64,000 nucleotides of DNA from Tetrapyrgos nigripes (Eukaryota > Basidiomycota > Agaricomycetes > Agaricales > Campanellaceae), in contig JAACJM010000167.1 of assembly GCA_013368315.1 (NCBI GenBank), forward strand, positions 62,001 to 126,000. Direction: 5' to 3'. Made by a program: the position numbers and the translations under genes. Below, one piece after another: positions 12,295-22,602 of this stretch. The notes under the pieces were generated by a model. That model was not told the origin of the DNA, did not search any database, and worked only from the letters and a program-made list of their open reading frames with translations. Position 1 is the first letter of the stretch. The number at the start of each line of letters is the position of its first letter.

Positions 12295-13910
12295 TGTTAC
12301 AATTTCTCACCCCTATTCTATAGGACTCTCTTACTTGCTCTTTCTTTTCTTTTCTTCTCTTTACTCTGTTTCATTTCTTCTTATCTAACACATGTTTCCC
12401 TTTCGTTTGCCATGCTCTATCCTTGCTTTCTTTCTTACATGTGTAGTACACATGTCTACCATTACTTACACATTGCTTACTGGGGAAAGGTGCCACTGCG
12501 TCGTATGGTAAGTTACGAGGCCCTCCTCAACAAAACTTCACTCTTGTATTGACTACGTTGCAGCTACTTGCAAAGTAGTATGAGCGAAATGAGTTGGGAG
12601 TTTGAACCCACGGAAAAGACTTTGAGGTCGCTACAGGTTGCTAAGAGTATGACATAAACATAAATTAATGATGATGAAGAGGCAAGAATTCTGAATTACG
12701 AGCCCGTCGAGGCTGAAGCCAAGCTTCAGAAGTGGAGAAGTAGGGCGGCGAGTACTGGCAAACGTCGGATAACAATTAGTATGGTCATACTTGCAGAGAG
12801 AAAGCTGTGGACGCGAGTAAGTATCCCATGAAGCACAACGCTGGCAATGAAGGTGAGATGAGTCAACACACTGGCATGATGTCATGATTGTCGATGTATG
12901 TAGACCCGGTCCAGACTCAGTCTGGATGTTTCGGGTTGATCAGGAAAGTAGAGACTGGGGTGGTGTGGTGACGACACACAGTTGGGTTGAGTGGCAACAA
13001 AAAGGGGTGGGAGTTTGAGGTCGTGGTAAAATTTTCGAGGTCAACATAAGTTAACTCGGCCTTAAAGGGCCTCATAACATGCATTGTATGCATGTTTCTT
13101 ATTACTTACATGCTGTTTGACATAGCTACTACAGACAATTCACATGCTTTACACACATTGTACTCTGACTTGTAGTTACAAGATATCCTTGTATATAAGT
13201 AGAGTATTCTTTGACCTTATACATCTTTCTACAAGTCTTACTTTGAGTAATACTCATCTTCAGAAGTCTTGCTCAAACCTTTCTTCGATAGAAATGTTCA
13301 ACGAATGAATGAAAGGTGAAACCTTGAAGTACGACTTCTGTCGTAACACAAATGAAAGCAGTTCTTCAGTGGCTTGAAGATAAATATTGGATTTGAGGTA
13401 TATGTTACAACAGAAGTCATACTTCAAGGTTCCACCTTTCGTTTGTTTGTTTGTTGAGCCTTTCTGTCGAAGAAAGGTTTGAGCAAGACTTCTGAAGACG
13501 AGTATTACTCAAAGTAAGACTTGTAGAAAGATGTATAAGGTCGAGCTGGGGAATCTAGCTTGAAGAATGCTCTACCTATATACAAGGATACCTTGTAACT
13601 ACAAGTCAAAGTACAATGTGTGTAAAGCATGTAAATTTTCTGTAATAGCTATGTCAAACAGCATGTAAGTAATAGAAAACATGCATACAATGCATGTATA
13701 AGATAAAGGCAAAGGGAACATGCATACGATGCATGTAAGCAATGTGTAAGTAATAGTAAACATGTGTCCTACACATGTAAGAAAGAAAGCAAGGAAAGAG
13801 CATGCTGAATGAAAGGGAAACACGTGTTAGATAAGAAGAAATGAAACAAAGTAAAGAAAAGAAAGAGCAAGTCAGAGAGTCCTATAGAATAGGGGTGAGA
13901 AATTGTAACA
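12295..13910. mobile_element. Pair of inverted LTRs (fold-back) inside gypsy 1
   Basis: The left arm runs from TGTTACAATTTCTCACCCC at 12295 to CTTCTGTCGTAACA at 13348. The right arm (13403-13910, 508 bp) is its reverse complement. Arm ends TGTTAC and GTAACA are the TG..CA ends of an LTR. The arms match closely apart from an insertion in the left arm (12480-13076), and are separated by only 54 bases. Flanking bases (CAAAT left, GTATA right) do not form a target duplication. Two solo LTRs inserted head to head, or an inverted duplication, would explain it. Confidence 0.7.
12480..13076 (-). mobile_element. Helentron-like non-autonomous element, copy A
   Basis: It sits in the left arm of the inverted LTR pair; the intact right arm shows the empty site. 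On the minus strand it begins TATGAGGCCC, continues AAGGCCGAGTTAAC, and ends with the subterminal inverted GGGCCTCGTAA, an imperfect hairpin (CCA..TGG) and CCTTTCCCCAG. The empty-site comparison shows no target duplication. No coding capacity. Confidence 0.6.
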
Positions 13911-13998
13911 GTATAACTATCTCAGCATATAATTCTCAAGCTAATGGAGTAATTGAGCGAGCACATTTTGATATTAGACAAGCCTTAGTGAAAGCTAC

Positions 13999-14493
13999 TG
14001 TGGTAAAGAGCACACACTTGGCTCTAAGCAGTAGGCATAGACAGCACAACAGTAGACAGATAACAATGAGAGACTAGTCCCAAGACAAAGTTAATATTAA
14101 GTGAAAACAAGAAATACATGAGATGCTCACCTAGTCCCAAGACAAAGAGGTCAAGATGGGGACTAGGGAGTTACTACTCTAAGCTTATATACACAGAACA
14201 GACATAAAGATAAAAGCTAAGTCAAGTAAAGAAAGGAATCAGAGAACTATCCAGAAGAATCAAAGTACAGCTGTATCATGAACAAGCTGTGCATAGTGTC
14301 CCTGTAAGAGATGCATCATAAAAAGATGAACAAATGATGAAACAGGGGATAGTAGCTGTGCATAGATGATCAAGGAAAGATGAACAAAAAGATAGGGCAA
14401 AGGATGATCAAAATGATGATCAAAAGGCAGTGACGGATGAAGAAAAGAAACAGAAAATGAACGAAAATACCCTGAAATAATACTGTCACAACA
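13999..14493. mobile_element. Solo LTR with 5-bp target duplication
   Basis: Sequence starting TGTGGTAAAGAGC and ending CTGTCACAACA is flanked on both sides by GCTAC (13994-13998 and 14494-14498). Removing it with one GCTAC restores the gypsy 1 integrase reading VKATGSDLSKW. It is 495 bp long with TG..CA ends. It contains two copies of a short CTAGTCCCAAGACAAAG motif near 14070 and 14130. The orientation is not known because no internal region remains. Confidence 0.85.
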
Positions 14494-15281
14494 GCTACTG
14501 GTAGTGACTTGTCTAAGTGGTTTTGGTTCTTGAAACCAGTGCTATGAGTGGATAGAGTAACTCCTAGGAGAGGTCTGGGAGCAGAACCTATTCTACCTTT
14601 AGACATGGTAGAATTGACCTTGTTAGTAAAATTACCAGATAGAGTTCTATCAACTGAAGAACTAGTGGGATATTGAGCTCAGGTGCTAGCTAAGCACTGA
14701 GTGCATGCAGAAGAAATGATTGCTAGAGTGGATGAACAAAAGAGGGCTGAATTGAAGTGCTTCAAGAAGTATAGACATGTTATTAAAGATTGGGACTGTA
14801 AACCTGGAACTTTAGTTCAAGTTCGTAATACTCAAATTGAGAAGAACTTAGACAGGAAGATGTATCCTAGGTACATAGGACCTATGATCATTCTCTGAAG
14901 AACTAAAGGAGGTGCCTATATCCTAGCAGAAATGGATGGAACAGTTCTGTGAGAGAAAGTGGCTGCCTTTAGGGTTATACCTCATAAGGCGAGATATGAA
15001 CTGATAGATCTCCCAGAAGATATTCATAACTTATTGACTTAGAGCCAGACCAGCTCCAAGCAGTGGATGAGTCTTGGGTACAAGGAAAATACTACATCTC
15101 TGATCATATGCCTATGCTAAGAGCTCCTCAATATGACTCCAACAGAGAAATAGTAGAGTCAACAGTTGAACCAAACAATGAAGAGGGCCTAGCAGGAGGG
15201 TCAGATGATGAAGAAGAGCTACCTGAAGCAGAGTCGATGTCGATTGGACCTCGTACAAGAGCTAGGGCCAAAAACACTTAG

Positions 15282-15614
15282 TGGAATAAATTATGACAAA
15301 AATAGTGGTCAATTAAGTAGGACTAGGGTGGATAACAAAAATCCACACCTATCTGCAGTGGGTAATGTTTGATCCATAGGAGCAATTGACTGCTATAGAT
15401 ATGCAAGGCGCTACTGAACACCACAGATAGGTGATGGAATGCAAGTTCTTGGATTTGAACAAAGGATTGTGAGGGTAAGACAACACCGACACTGCATCAG
15501 TGTTATCTTATACTTTGATGCCATGTTAACCACTACACTAAACTTGCTGTTAATCCTATACTTAAACCCAGTTGAATGTACTTATGAACACTATTGGAAA
15601 AAATCTGTAGGTGC
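15282..15614. other. Gap after gypsy 1
   Basis: No gene is seen. The sequence is probably the 3' untranslated part of gypsy 1. The reverse complement of GATAGGTG..CCTATC pieces near 15345 and 15426 suggests weak internal inverted repeats only. Confidence 0.3.
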
Positions 15615-15978
15615 TGTCGAGAATAAGAGTCCCTAGATAGGGGCTATTTCCTATTTCGTGATTATCCGTTTCCTCTTAGTTGTTAATCCTTTCTTCCTCA
15701 ATGCTCCAAGGCACACTGACCCGGGTTCAACACCCGCTTCACATATACTTTGCCATATTGTAGTTAATTCCCCCAGTCGTCTCACTATCACTGTGTGACT
15801 CCTGGGGTACGTATTCAACTCATTACCTACACCTATCGTACTTACTGATATTATTTATCTACAGTACACTCATACTTACTTGTACTCGTTTATAACAGGT
15901 ACTGTAGCAATCTAGTCGTCTCACTATCACTGTGTGACTCCTGGGTACACTCGTACTTACTTGTACTCGTTTATAACA
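15615..15978 (+). mobile_element. 5' LTR of copia 1
   Basis: The right edge is firm: ..TTTATAACA at 15978 is followed at once by the primer-binding sequence GGTTATGGGCCC. The left edge (TGTCGAGAATAAG at 15615) is inferred from the TG start. Inside, a block with GTCGTCTCACTATCACTGTG and ACTTGTACTCGTTTATAACA occurs twice (about 15777-15897 and 15918-15978), a partial internal duplication. No 3' LTR remains. Confidence 0.5.
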
Positions 15979-15990
15979 GGTTATGGGCCC
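15979..15990 (+). promoter_or_regulatory. Copia 1 primer-binding site
   Basis: GGTTATGGGCCC directly abuts the LTR. It is complementary to GGGCCCAUAACC, the anticodon stem-loop of initiator tRNA-Met, as in elements primed by a half-tRNA. The same site is seen next to the LTRs at 17718 (minus), 27501 (minus) and 35610 (plus). Confidence 0.7.
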
Positions 15991-16438
15991 TGAGCTCTAA
16001 ACTGCACACACACACACAGTACTAATGACTCACCGATCATACTGTTTCATGCAAACAGCAGAAGACCTATTCCCAACAACTGATTTCGAAGCCCTAGATT
16101 CCCTATACATCTCATCTATTTTTACACAACCTACACTATCACTATCTCCACTCTATGCACCTACAATGACTAGTAGCACCACCAGTAACGCTGCTAACCC
16201 CATCGGACATCCCAGCAGCTATACTACAATTCAAGAGTTGCCAGAAGATGCCAAGTTCAACAGTGAGAACTATGTGTCTTGGGCGGCATCGATGATGAGG
16301 TGAGTGAAGGTTAAGGGTCTTCACTTGTATTGGGAAGGGCAGATTACCGTACCCACCAAACCTACTGACATCAGTACACTCTCTCCTACCCCTGCCAACA
16401 GAAAGACCCTGAACTACCTAGAATACGAGGTTTGGGAG

Positions 16439-16612
16439 TGTTAGAAGGCCGTTGTTGGGTAGAAAAGTCTGAAATCTATTCTGGGTAAAAGTACAGTATA
16501 TATACTAAATGTAAATCAAATAGAGAGAGGTAAAGCGGAAAAAGATAGAGGTAAAGCAGATGTCAACGGGTATCTGGATGTCTGAGGACGCACATGTACA
16601 TCATTCTCAACA
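16439..16612 (-). repeat. 3' LTR of the nested gag-only copia element
   Basis: 174 bp, TG..CA ends. It differs from the partner at 17719-17892 by about ten scattered substitutions, mostly transitions (for example GGCCGTTG against GGCCATTG, CAACGGG against CGACAGG). The insertion is therefore not recent. Confidence 0.85.
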
Positions 16613-16694
16613 CTCCCCCACAGACGAGGACAACAGAGGCAGAAGTGAAAGGGAAAAAAAAAACTCCCCCATATAAAACAGCATGGCATGACCA

Positions 16695-17673
16695 TCACAA
16701 AGCATAAGTCACCATTGCAGTATTCACAGCAGCGCCAGTATTCTCCTTCCCACGATTCTTGAAGTACCAATCAGGGAACTGACCCTCCTTCCCTCCACCC
16801 TCATGAAAACAGTTGTCAATAGTGTGGCCCGCTCGTCCACATTTCGGATTGGTGCAGATTGGCCTTGCCCCCATTGTTGTAGCCAGAGCCTGAGCATGAT
16901 CACCAGGGATGATAGCTCCCCCATTCAACCAGGTCTGCTCCTCTTTGAAATCCTTCACAGCCCGAACCAACTGAAGTTCCACATCATCCACCTTCAACGA
17001 CTCCTTTGAGGACTCAAGCGATGCAATAATCGGACAGAATTCGGAAAACCCAGCACACGCACTGAGCATCATGCAATAATCTGGTTGTCGGAAGGTCGGT
17101 CATCATGAACACGTTCCAATTCATCAGCAATCGCATGGATCTTCCCAGTCACAGTCAACATCTGAACATCCCATCCAGTAAACCTGACAGCAGCAAAACG
17201 CTGCCAAGCTCATACACCCCACCAACCCCTGAGTTACCAAAAAACAGCATGAAGATGACGCCATAGGCCCGCTGGATCCTCCTGGTACTTGTTTGCATGA
17301 CCAAGCACAGAATCGTCAAGTTGAGCAAAGATAAAGTCGGTAGCAGCATTCCGATGGCCATTCCAAGCCTTCCACAGCTTGCCATTCCTCCCAGTTGTCG
17401 GCTCCACATCCACTCCAGCCATAAGTCCAAGAAACCCTTCCCATGTGCAGCAACAGTAGTGCACAAAACCCAGACCGCGAAGTTATCCTCCCCCAAAAGC
17501 TTGTAGTATTTTTTGATCGTCTTTAGACATAGCCCCAGGTCACAATTAGTCAGTCGGTCAATCAAACAGTTGGTCAGACGGTCGGTCAACAGTATATAGT
17601 AATGAGGCCGGAGGTAGCGGAAATAGGGTAAATGAGGTAATATCGGAGTTAAGGAGGAGCAAAGTACAGGCAC
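16695..17673 (-). pseudogene. Copia gag of the nested element
   Basis: On the minus strand, frames read KYYKLLGEDNFAVW (start of the copia gag core, near 17510), then VEPTTGRNGKLWKAWNGHRN and FAQLDDSVLGHANKYQEDPA. The end is MGARPICTNPKCGRAGHTID with NCF, a CCHC zinc knuckle (C-x4-C-x4-H-x4-C spacing, near 16850-16800), then QFPDWYFKNRGK and a stop at 16695. The first half is in a different frame from the second, with at least one frameshift near 17150. No protease, integrase or reverse transcriptase is present. The knuckle is very like the one in copia 1 (CSNPKCKHRGHTIENC), so the two elements belong to related families. Confidence 0.75.
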
Positions 17674-17718
17674 AATAGACGAGAAGTGATTTAGAGCGCA
17701 AGCAAAAGGCCCATAACC

Positions 17719-17892
17719 TGTTAGAAGGCCATTGTTGGGTAGAAAAGTCTGAAATCTATTCTGGGTAGAAGTACAGTATATATACTAAATGTAAATTAAA
17801 TAGAGAGAGGTAAAGCAGAAAAAGATAGAGGTAAAGCGGATGTCGACAGGTATCTGGATGTCTGAGGAGGCATGTGTACATCGTTCTCAACA
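17719..17892 (-). repeat. 5' LTR of the nested gag-only copia element
   Basis: 174 bp. On the minus strand it starts TGTTGAGAACG and ends CTTCTAACA, directly followed by the tRNA primer-binding site. The adjacent GGGAG (17893-17897) is the target duplication. Confidence 0.85.
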
Positions 17893-19656
17893 GGGAGGAA
17901 ATCGCTTACCTCACAATTTGGGATAATATCAAGAATCCTGAAGCTCTTGGTTTCGAGGAGGGAAAGAAGTCTCATGAGTTATGGGGCTTCCTGCGAAAGG
18001 AATATACATTGATCAGCCATTTGGCTTGACAGAGGAGAGAAGATGCATTAAGAAGTTGTCGTTATAGTGGTGGGGATATTACAGGCAATAACAGATACAT
18101 GGCAAAATTCCGAACATTATGCAAACTAGCTACCGACGCAGGAGCTAAAATCGAAGAACGACAATTCCTAACCTTATTCCTCGACTCGTTCCCTCGCACC
18201 CCGGAATGGATTCCTACTGTGGGTTCCTTACTCACCGACCAATCGATGACGTTCAGTACAGCAACTGGGAGACTTCAGGAGCATGTACACCTCATGGGAG
18301 GAGGTGGAGAGGGTACCGGAATGGATGGGCTGGATAAGTCAAGAGCTTTGCAGGCTCAAGTGGATGAGTTGACGGAAAAGGTGCGAGCCTTGCAGACGTT
18401 GAAGAAGGGGCCAGCCAACCCAGATCTCCTATGTTCCAATCCTAAATGCAAGCATCGAGGGCATACTATTGAGAACTGTTTCTGTGAAGGAGGAGGGAAA
18501 CAGGGTCAATACCCAGCTTAGTGGAAAGGAAAGAAGGACGTACCTGCTGCGAATAACACCACTGCATTGTCGTCTGATGATTCGCCTGTGATTTTGGCCT
18601 TGTCCACTGGTCAAATTAATACCTCCCACCTATCACAGAAGTCACCCATTCGTATCATTGCTGACTCTGGTGCGACTCACCATTTCTTTAAACAACGCTC
18701 CCACTTCATTACCTACACACCCTATAATGACAAAGGTGGTTCTTCGCACGAGGATGCACAATTCGACATTGTAGGAAGAGGAGACATCATGGTCGAAACA
18801 GTGTATAAAGGGACTAGATATCACCTCTTGTTTCGGGATGCGTACCATGCACCAAGCATATCCAATAACCTCCTGTCAACTGGTACACTGGATAAATTGG
18901 GGTGGACAGCATCGTTGGGAAATGGACAGATGGTTTGGAAGGACCCAAGCAGCGAGGAGAAGTTTGAGGTGACCCTGAGTGGCGGCATCTATGTAATGGA
19001 CGTAAAGCTAATGCCACAGGGATCAAAAAAGGCCCTAGCTACACAACTACCGACGGACGTGCGGTTTCTCCATTGTGCTGGTGGACATATCATGCCAGAG
19101 CGTATTGAGATGGCGTCGGGATTAATTGATGGGATGCCAGAGGTCAAAGGTGCTCGGAAGAAGATGGGGATGTGTGAGGACTGCCGTCGCGCACATACCG
19201 ATAAACAACCCCATCCCGAGAGCACTGAGGTCGTCACCGAAGCGAATTCTCGATGGTATTTGGACATATGGGGTCCTGCACAAGTGGTGTCTGTTGGTGG
19301 AAACCTATACGCCTTGTTTGGATCTGATGCTGGGACTTCGAGGGGCATGGTGGACCTTTTGAAGGATAGAACAGCTTCGACGTTGATCAATAAACTCGAG
19401 GTGTGAAGGTCTACAGCAGAAACTCAAACTGGGAATAAGCTGAAGAGGATCCAGAATGATAACACACCCGAGTGGAGGTCCCATATATTCCAGGCATGGG
19501 TTGAGAAACACAGTATCATCCACGAATTCACGGCACCTTATACTTCTCCATTGAATGGGGTTGCAGAGCGAGGGATAGGAGCGATGTTGAATGGTACTAG
19601 AGCCATGTTGTTTGATGGAGGTTTACCTGCTCAGTGGTGGGGTCAGGCAATGACGA

Positions 19657-19864
19657 TGTATATATACATCAAGAATATCCTCCCAAACTCCAAAGGCGTT
19701 GTACCTGAGGAAAGATGGACTAAACAGCATCAGAATGTCTCCCATCTCGTTCCGTTTGGATGTATATATACATCAAGAATATCCTCCCAAACTCCAAAGG
19801 CGTCGTACCTGAGGAAAGATGGACTAAACAGCGTCAGAATGTCTCCCATCTCGTTCCGTTTGGC
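19657..19864 (+). repeat. 104-bp tandem duplication in copia 1 integrase
   Basis: TGTATATATACATCAAGAAT at 19657 recurs at 19761, and the following ~100 bases are repeated with two or three differences (GTTGTACC against GTCGTACC, CAGCATC against CAGCGTC). 104 is not a multiple of three, so the second copy is read in another frame. Confidence 0.9.
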
Positions 19865-20779
19865 AGCATCGGCTTCGCACATATCCCTGCTAAGATTGGG
19901 CGGGGAAAATTGGATGCAAAGGGGTTCAAATGTCAGATGGTTGGGTATGATGGCAGGAAAGTTTATGTGGTGAAAAAGTGGGAAAGCAACGAGCTCTATC
20001 GTATGAGTGACGTTGTCTTTGAGAAATCCGCAGGTCACTGGGTTTTGGAGTTGGAGGGGGAGAATGAGGACATGTTATTTTTAGTCCCAACCCCGAAATC
20101 TGACCCCTCGATGGTCTGGGGATTTCACTGGGGCATACCTGAATGCAAACCCTCAGGGTGTTAACTACCTGGCGTTACCAGAAGGATTTCATGAACGATA
20201 CTCCTTATGCGATGGGACCGAGACCGTACTCCTTATGAACATCAATATATACGGATCGATGGATGTGGGTAACAATCGGTACAAGCTACTCGACAAACGA
20301 TACAGAGAACTTGGTTTTAAATCCAATCCCGCTGACCCTTGCATATGATACTGACGCACCCCTCTTGGGAGTACCATAACTGTGACCTACACTGACGACG
20401 TAACGGGAATCTCGACAACAAAGGAGGATGGGAAAAAGGCTCGGAAGGAGATAGCTGAGCAGTTTGTCTTGACAGTGGTGAGGACAGAGAAGGAAACGGG
20501 ACCAATGTCCAAGAGTACAATAGACGCAGGCCATGAGGATGGATCAAGTCTGGAAAAAGTGGCACTAAAGCGCTAATGGTTTATATCCTGCTTGGAAACA
20601 TTCTGATCCAAGTCTGAATGATGACGGAATCTGGATCTGAGCAGTGGAAAAGATGATGGAGCTTAGGAGAGATTAGAAGGGTCAATAAAGAAAGATTTGT
20701 TGATATCTAGTGGATGGTGTACCTATGTGAATAATCCAAAAACCGAATTTGACTACCTAGCTAAAGCTATACTAAGGGT

Positions 20780-22173
20780 CTACTGAGAGGCCTGAGCAGC
20801 TACAGATGAGGCAGAAGTAACTAAGCCCATTGGAATAACGGAGATAGACTTATTAGTGCTACTCTCAGGAGAAAGGTCCATAAGAGACTGTTTCTTGGCC
20901 ATGGCAGCATCCTGCAACTCTGTACGCTCGAGCTTAGCATTGATAACTGCAACTAAATTGTTGTAAGCCCCTCTGTAATGTGAGACAAGGAAGTGCATTT
21001 GATAAGCAACAGACAGCATTTCCCCTCTCAGGAAGTTCTGCATAGCATTCAAAGACTCGTCCAGAAGTTTCTTATAGTTGAAGAAAGCCCTGACATTGGT
21101 CTTACAGAAAGGCTCCTCAGGTGTATCAAGCAGTTCTAGAAAGGAAATTGTAATGAGCCACTAGGTAGGAGAAAGATAGAGAAAATAAGTACTTACCAGT
21201 AGACAGAGGGTTGAAGTTGTTCACAGAACCAGTGAACACATGGCTGTGCTTGGTATGGCAAGCTCATCCTGACGATTAGCCTCAGCCCTATGAAGGTAAT
21301 AGTCAGCCTTGAGGTATTCTCAAGAAGAGGTATCAATGCCCTCGACAAAGGAATAATGGAGACATACAGTGCTAGCATGAGTCATTGGACGGGTACCAGA
21401 AGTTGCTCCAGAAGCCTTGACCTAGCAAGAGAACAGTCAGAATACTTTAAGTACTAGGATAAGTGGAGGAAACATACCTTAGCAATCTTTGGAAGCTCTT
21501 TAACATTCTTAGCAGCATGGCTAGATGCTCCAAGACCATAAGCGTCGCCCATCTTATAAAATAAGATGAGATTGAGAGATATAAGTGGTTAGAAAGAGTG
21601 CAGACTTACTGTAACGTTGTCCTCAGCAAAGCCTCAACATTGGATTCCCCGCTATCTTTGATAATAGCTGGAGAGGAAGGACCATGCTAGGTAGAAAGTC
21701 AAAATAAGTAAGATGGTTGATAAGGAAAACACTAGCTGATGCACCCTGCATTTGCCTTTATTGTTCGACTCCTCCTCCTGATGAGCAACAGCCTTATGGA
21801 GAGTCTCCATGAAGTTGGTGATTTTGTCCAAGCTGTGAAGCTTGTTTTTGTCAACGTTGAACTGGTTCACGTTGAACTGGTTGATGTAACCCTTGATGGT
21901 CTCAGCATGGTGGAGATAGGCAGTAACACAAGCCTTGGACTTGTGGAACTCCTTAGTGTCTACAGGCTTGGACTATCAATAGAAAATCAGAGGTAAATTG
22001 ATGGTACAGGCAATAAGTATACATACCACAGCATCCCCATAGCTCTGAAGAGCAGTAATAATGAGGAGACCTGGATTACGCATACAGGCAATCACAGCAG
22101 CATTGCCACTAGTGTCAGAGACCTTGGCAAGCCAACAATTGGGTTGGAAAGAGGTAGAAGTAGCAGCAGACAT
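20780..22173 (-). CDS. Unrecognised multi-exon gene
   Basis: Exon 1 (22173-22027) encodes MSAATSTSFQPNCWLAKVSD and ends SYGDAV. An intron with GTATGT and GATAG ends leads in frame to exon 2 (21972-21745: SKPVDTKEFHKSKACVTAYL, NQFNVDKNKLHSLDKITNFM, KAVAHQEEESNNKGK). Further GT-AG introns near 21744-21687, 21609-21553 and 21478-21423 separate short exons. The last exon (21136-20780) encodes ELLDTPEEPFCKTNVRAFFN, QNFLRGEMLSVAYQMHFLVS and ends AAQASQ. The protein is mostly polar and helical with no membrane segment or motif I recognise. Exons 1-2 join cleanly; joins after 21610 need a one-base shift, and another shift occurs near 21240, so the 3' half may be decaying. Its neighbour at 22603-25105 has the same strand and style. 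Confidence 0.5.
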
Positions 22174-22602
22174 AGCAGAGAGGGATAAAACAACGATGTG
22201 AGGTTTTGTACCAAAGAAAAATCGAATTTCTTGCAGGTTTTTATACCTCTGCAGTCTGAAGACCTGAAACACTATGTGTCATCCTTGATCCTACTATGAC
22301 ATCTTCATCAGGACAATGAATCTTTTAGTTGGGGGGAGGAGGCACACTGCAACTTAGCAATTTCAGAAAATGGCAGTAACGCCATCGGAAAGATTCGGAC
22401 ATCAAGTATTGCAAATAGGTGGAGGGAGATATGAAATTCCTATGCCTAGGGCAATGTTCAAGCATGGAAACAAGATGGAATCAATAGAAACATGTATCCC
22501 CAGCAAGGATATGACAGAAGGGTACTCAATAAGAGCCTAGCGAGGGCCCAAAACAAGAAAAGGAATACAAAATCCAATACTTAAAAACTACAAATAAATG
22601 TC

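Larger units (their letters stand above)
10941..15281 (+). pseudogene. Ty3/gypsy pol remnant: RNase H and integrase (gypsy 1)
   Basis: RNase H is read from about 10960: IAVGYYLYQEDKRDLKKK, FGSIPLNPREKQFSQPKREL, then VHTDTSYIKGMLDNPSSG. The integrase zinc-binding segment follows near 11900 (MHDHLGHKGVYAMEG, ARQFWWPDMETDI, GSCNACQARQ: H-H-C-C). The core has VHVDVFKVSPA and MDNAPQ, then ISAYNSQANGVIERAHFDIR with the catalytic Glu near 13955, after an insertion. The C-terminal half runs from 14505 to a stop at 15279-15281 (DWDCKPGTLVQVRNTQIEKN; acidic tail ending RTRARAKNT). The reverse transcriptase is missing at the 5' side. At least seven in-frame TGA codons interrupt it (11168, 11828, 11996, 14674, 14698, 14896, 14950), plus frameshifts. 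Two insertions (12295-13910, 13999-14493) split the integrase. It appears to be the same family as the protease/RT fragment at 47485-49265. Confidence 0.8.
16439..17892 (-). mobile_element. Nested gag-only copia element with LTRs and target duplication
   Basis: Direct 174-bp LTRs at 16439-16612 and 17719-17892 (start TGTTAGAAGG, end TCTCAACA on the plus strand) are each flanked by GGGAG (16434-16438, 17893-17897). This is a 5-bp target duplication inside the copia 1 gag. The element reads on the minus strand: after the right LTR comes the primer-binding site GGTTATGGGCC (17718-17708), and before the left LTR a purine run GTGGGGGAG (16621-16613). The interior of about 1.1 kb codes only for gag, so it needs a partner for mobility. 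Confidence 0.9.
16025..20576 (+). pseudogene. Ty1/copia gag-pol remnant (copia 1)
   Basis: Gag starts near 16166 (MTSSTTSNAANPIGHPSSYT; SENYVSWAASMMR). After the nested element it continues from 17893 to a CCHC knuckle (CSNPKCKHRGHTIENC) near 18430. The protease has IRIIADSGATHHF near 18650. The integrase N-terminus is altered but present (HCAGGHIMPERIEM..CEDC), then WYLDIWGP near 19255 and NGVAERGIGAMLNG near 19555. A 104-bp tandem duplication (19657-19864) shifts the frame. The reverse transcriptase is mostly deleted: after IPECKPSGC near 20160 it resumes in the palm/thumb part (YGSMDVGNNRYKLLDKRYRE), with YTDDV near 20390. RNase H and the 3' LTR are missing. In-frame stops include TGA at 16301, 18027 and 19404 and TAG near 18519. 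Confidence 0.8.

Noticed and set aside
12590..12625. tRNA-like B-box (GAGTTTGAACCC) in element A as evidence for a SINE
   Set aside because: It is absent from copies B and C, no A-box stands at the right distance, and both ends carry inverted repeats and a hairpin instead.
16000..16020. CA-dinucleotide run as a regulatory or recombination site
   Set aside because: A six- to seven-unit CA run is common and has no further context.
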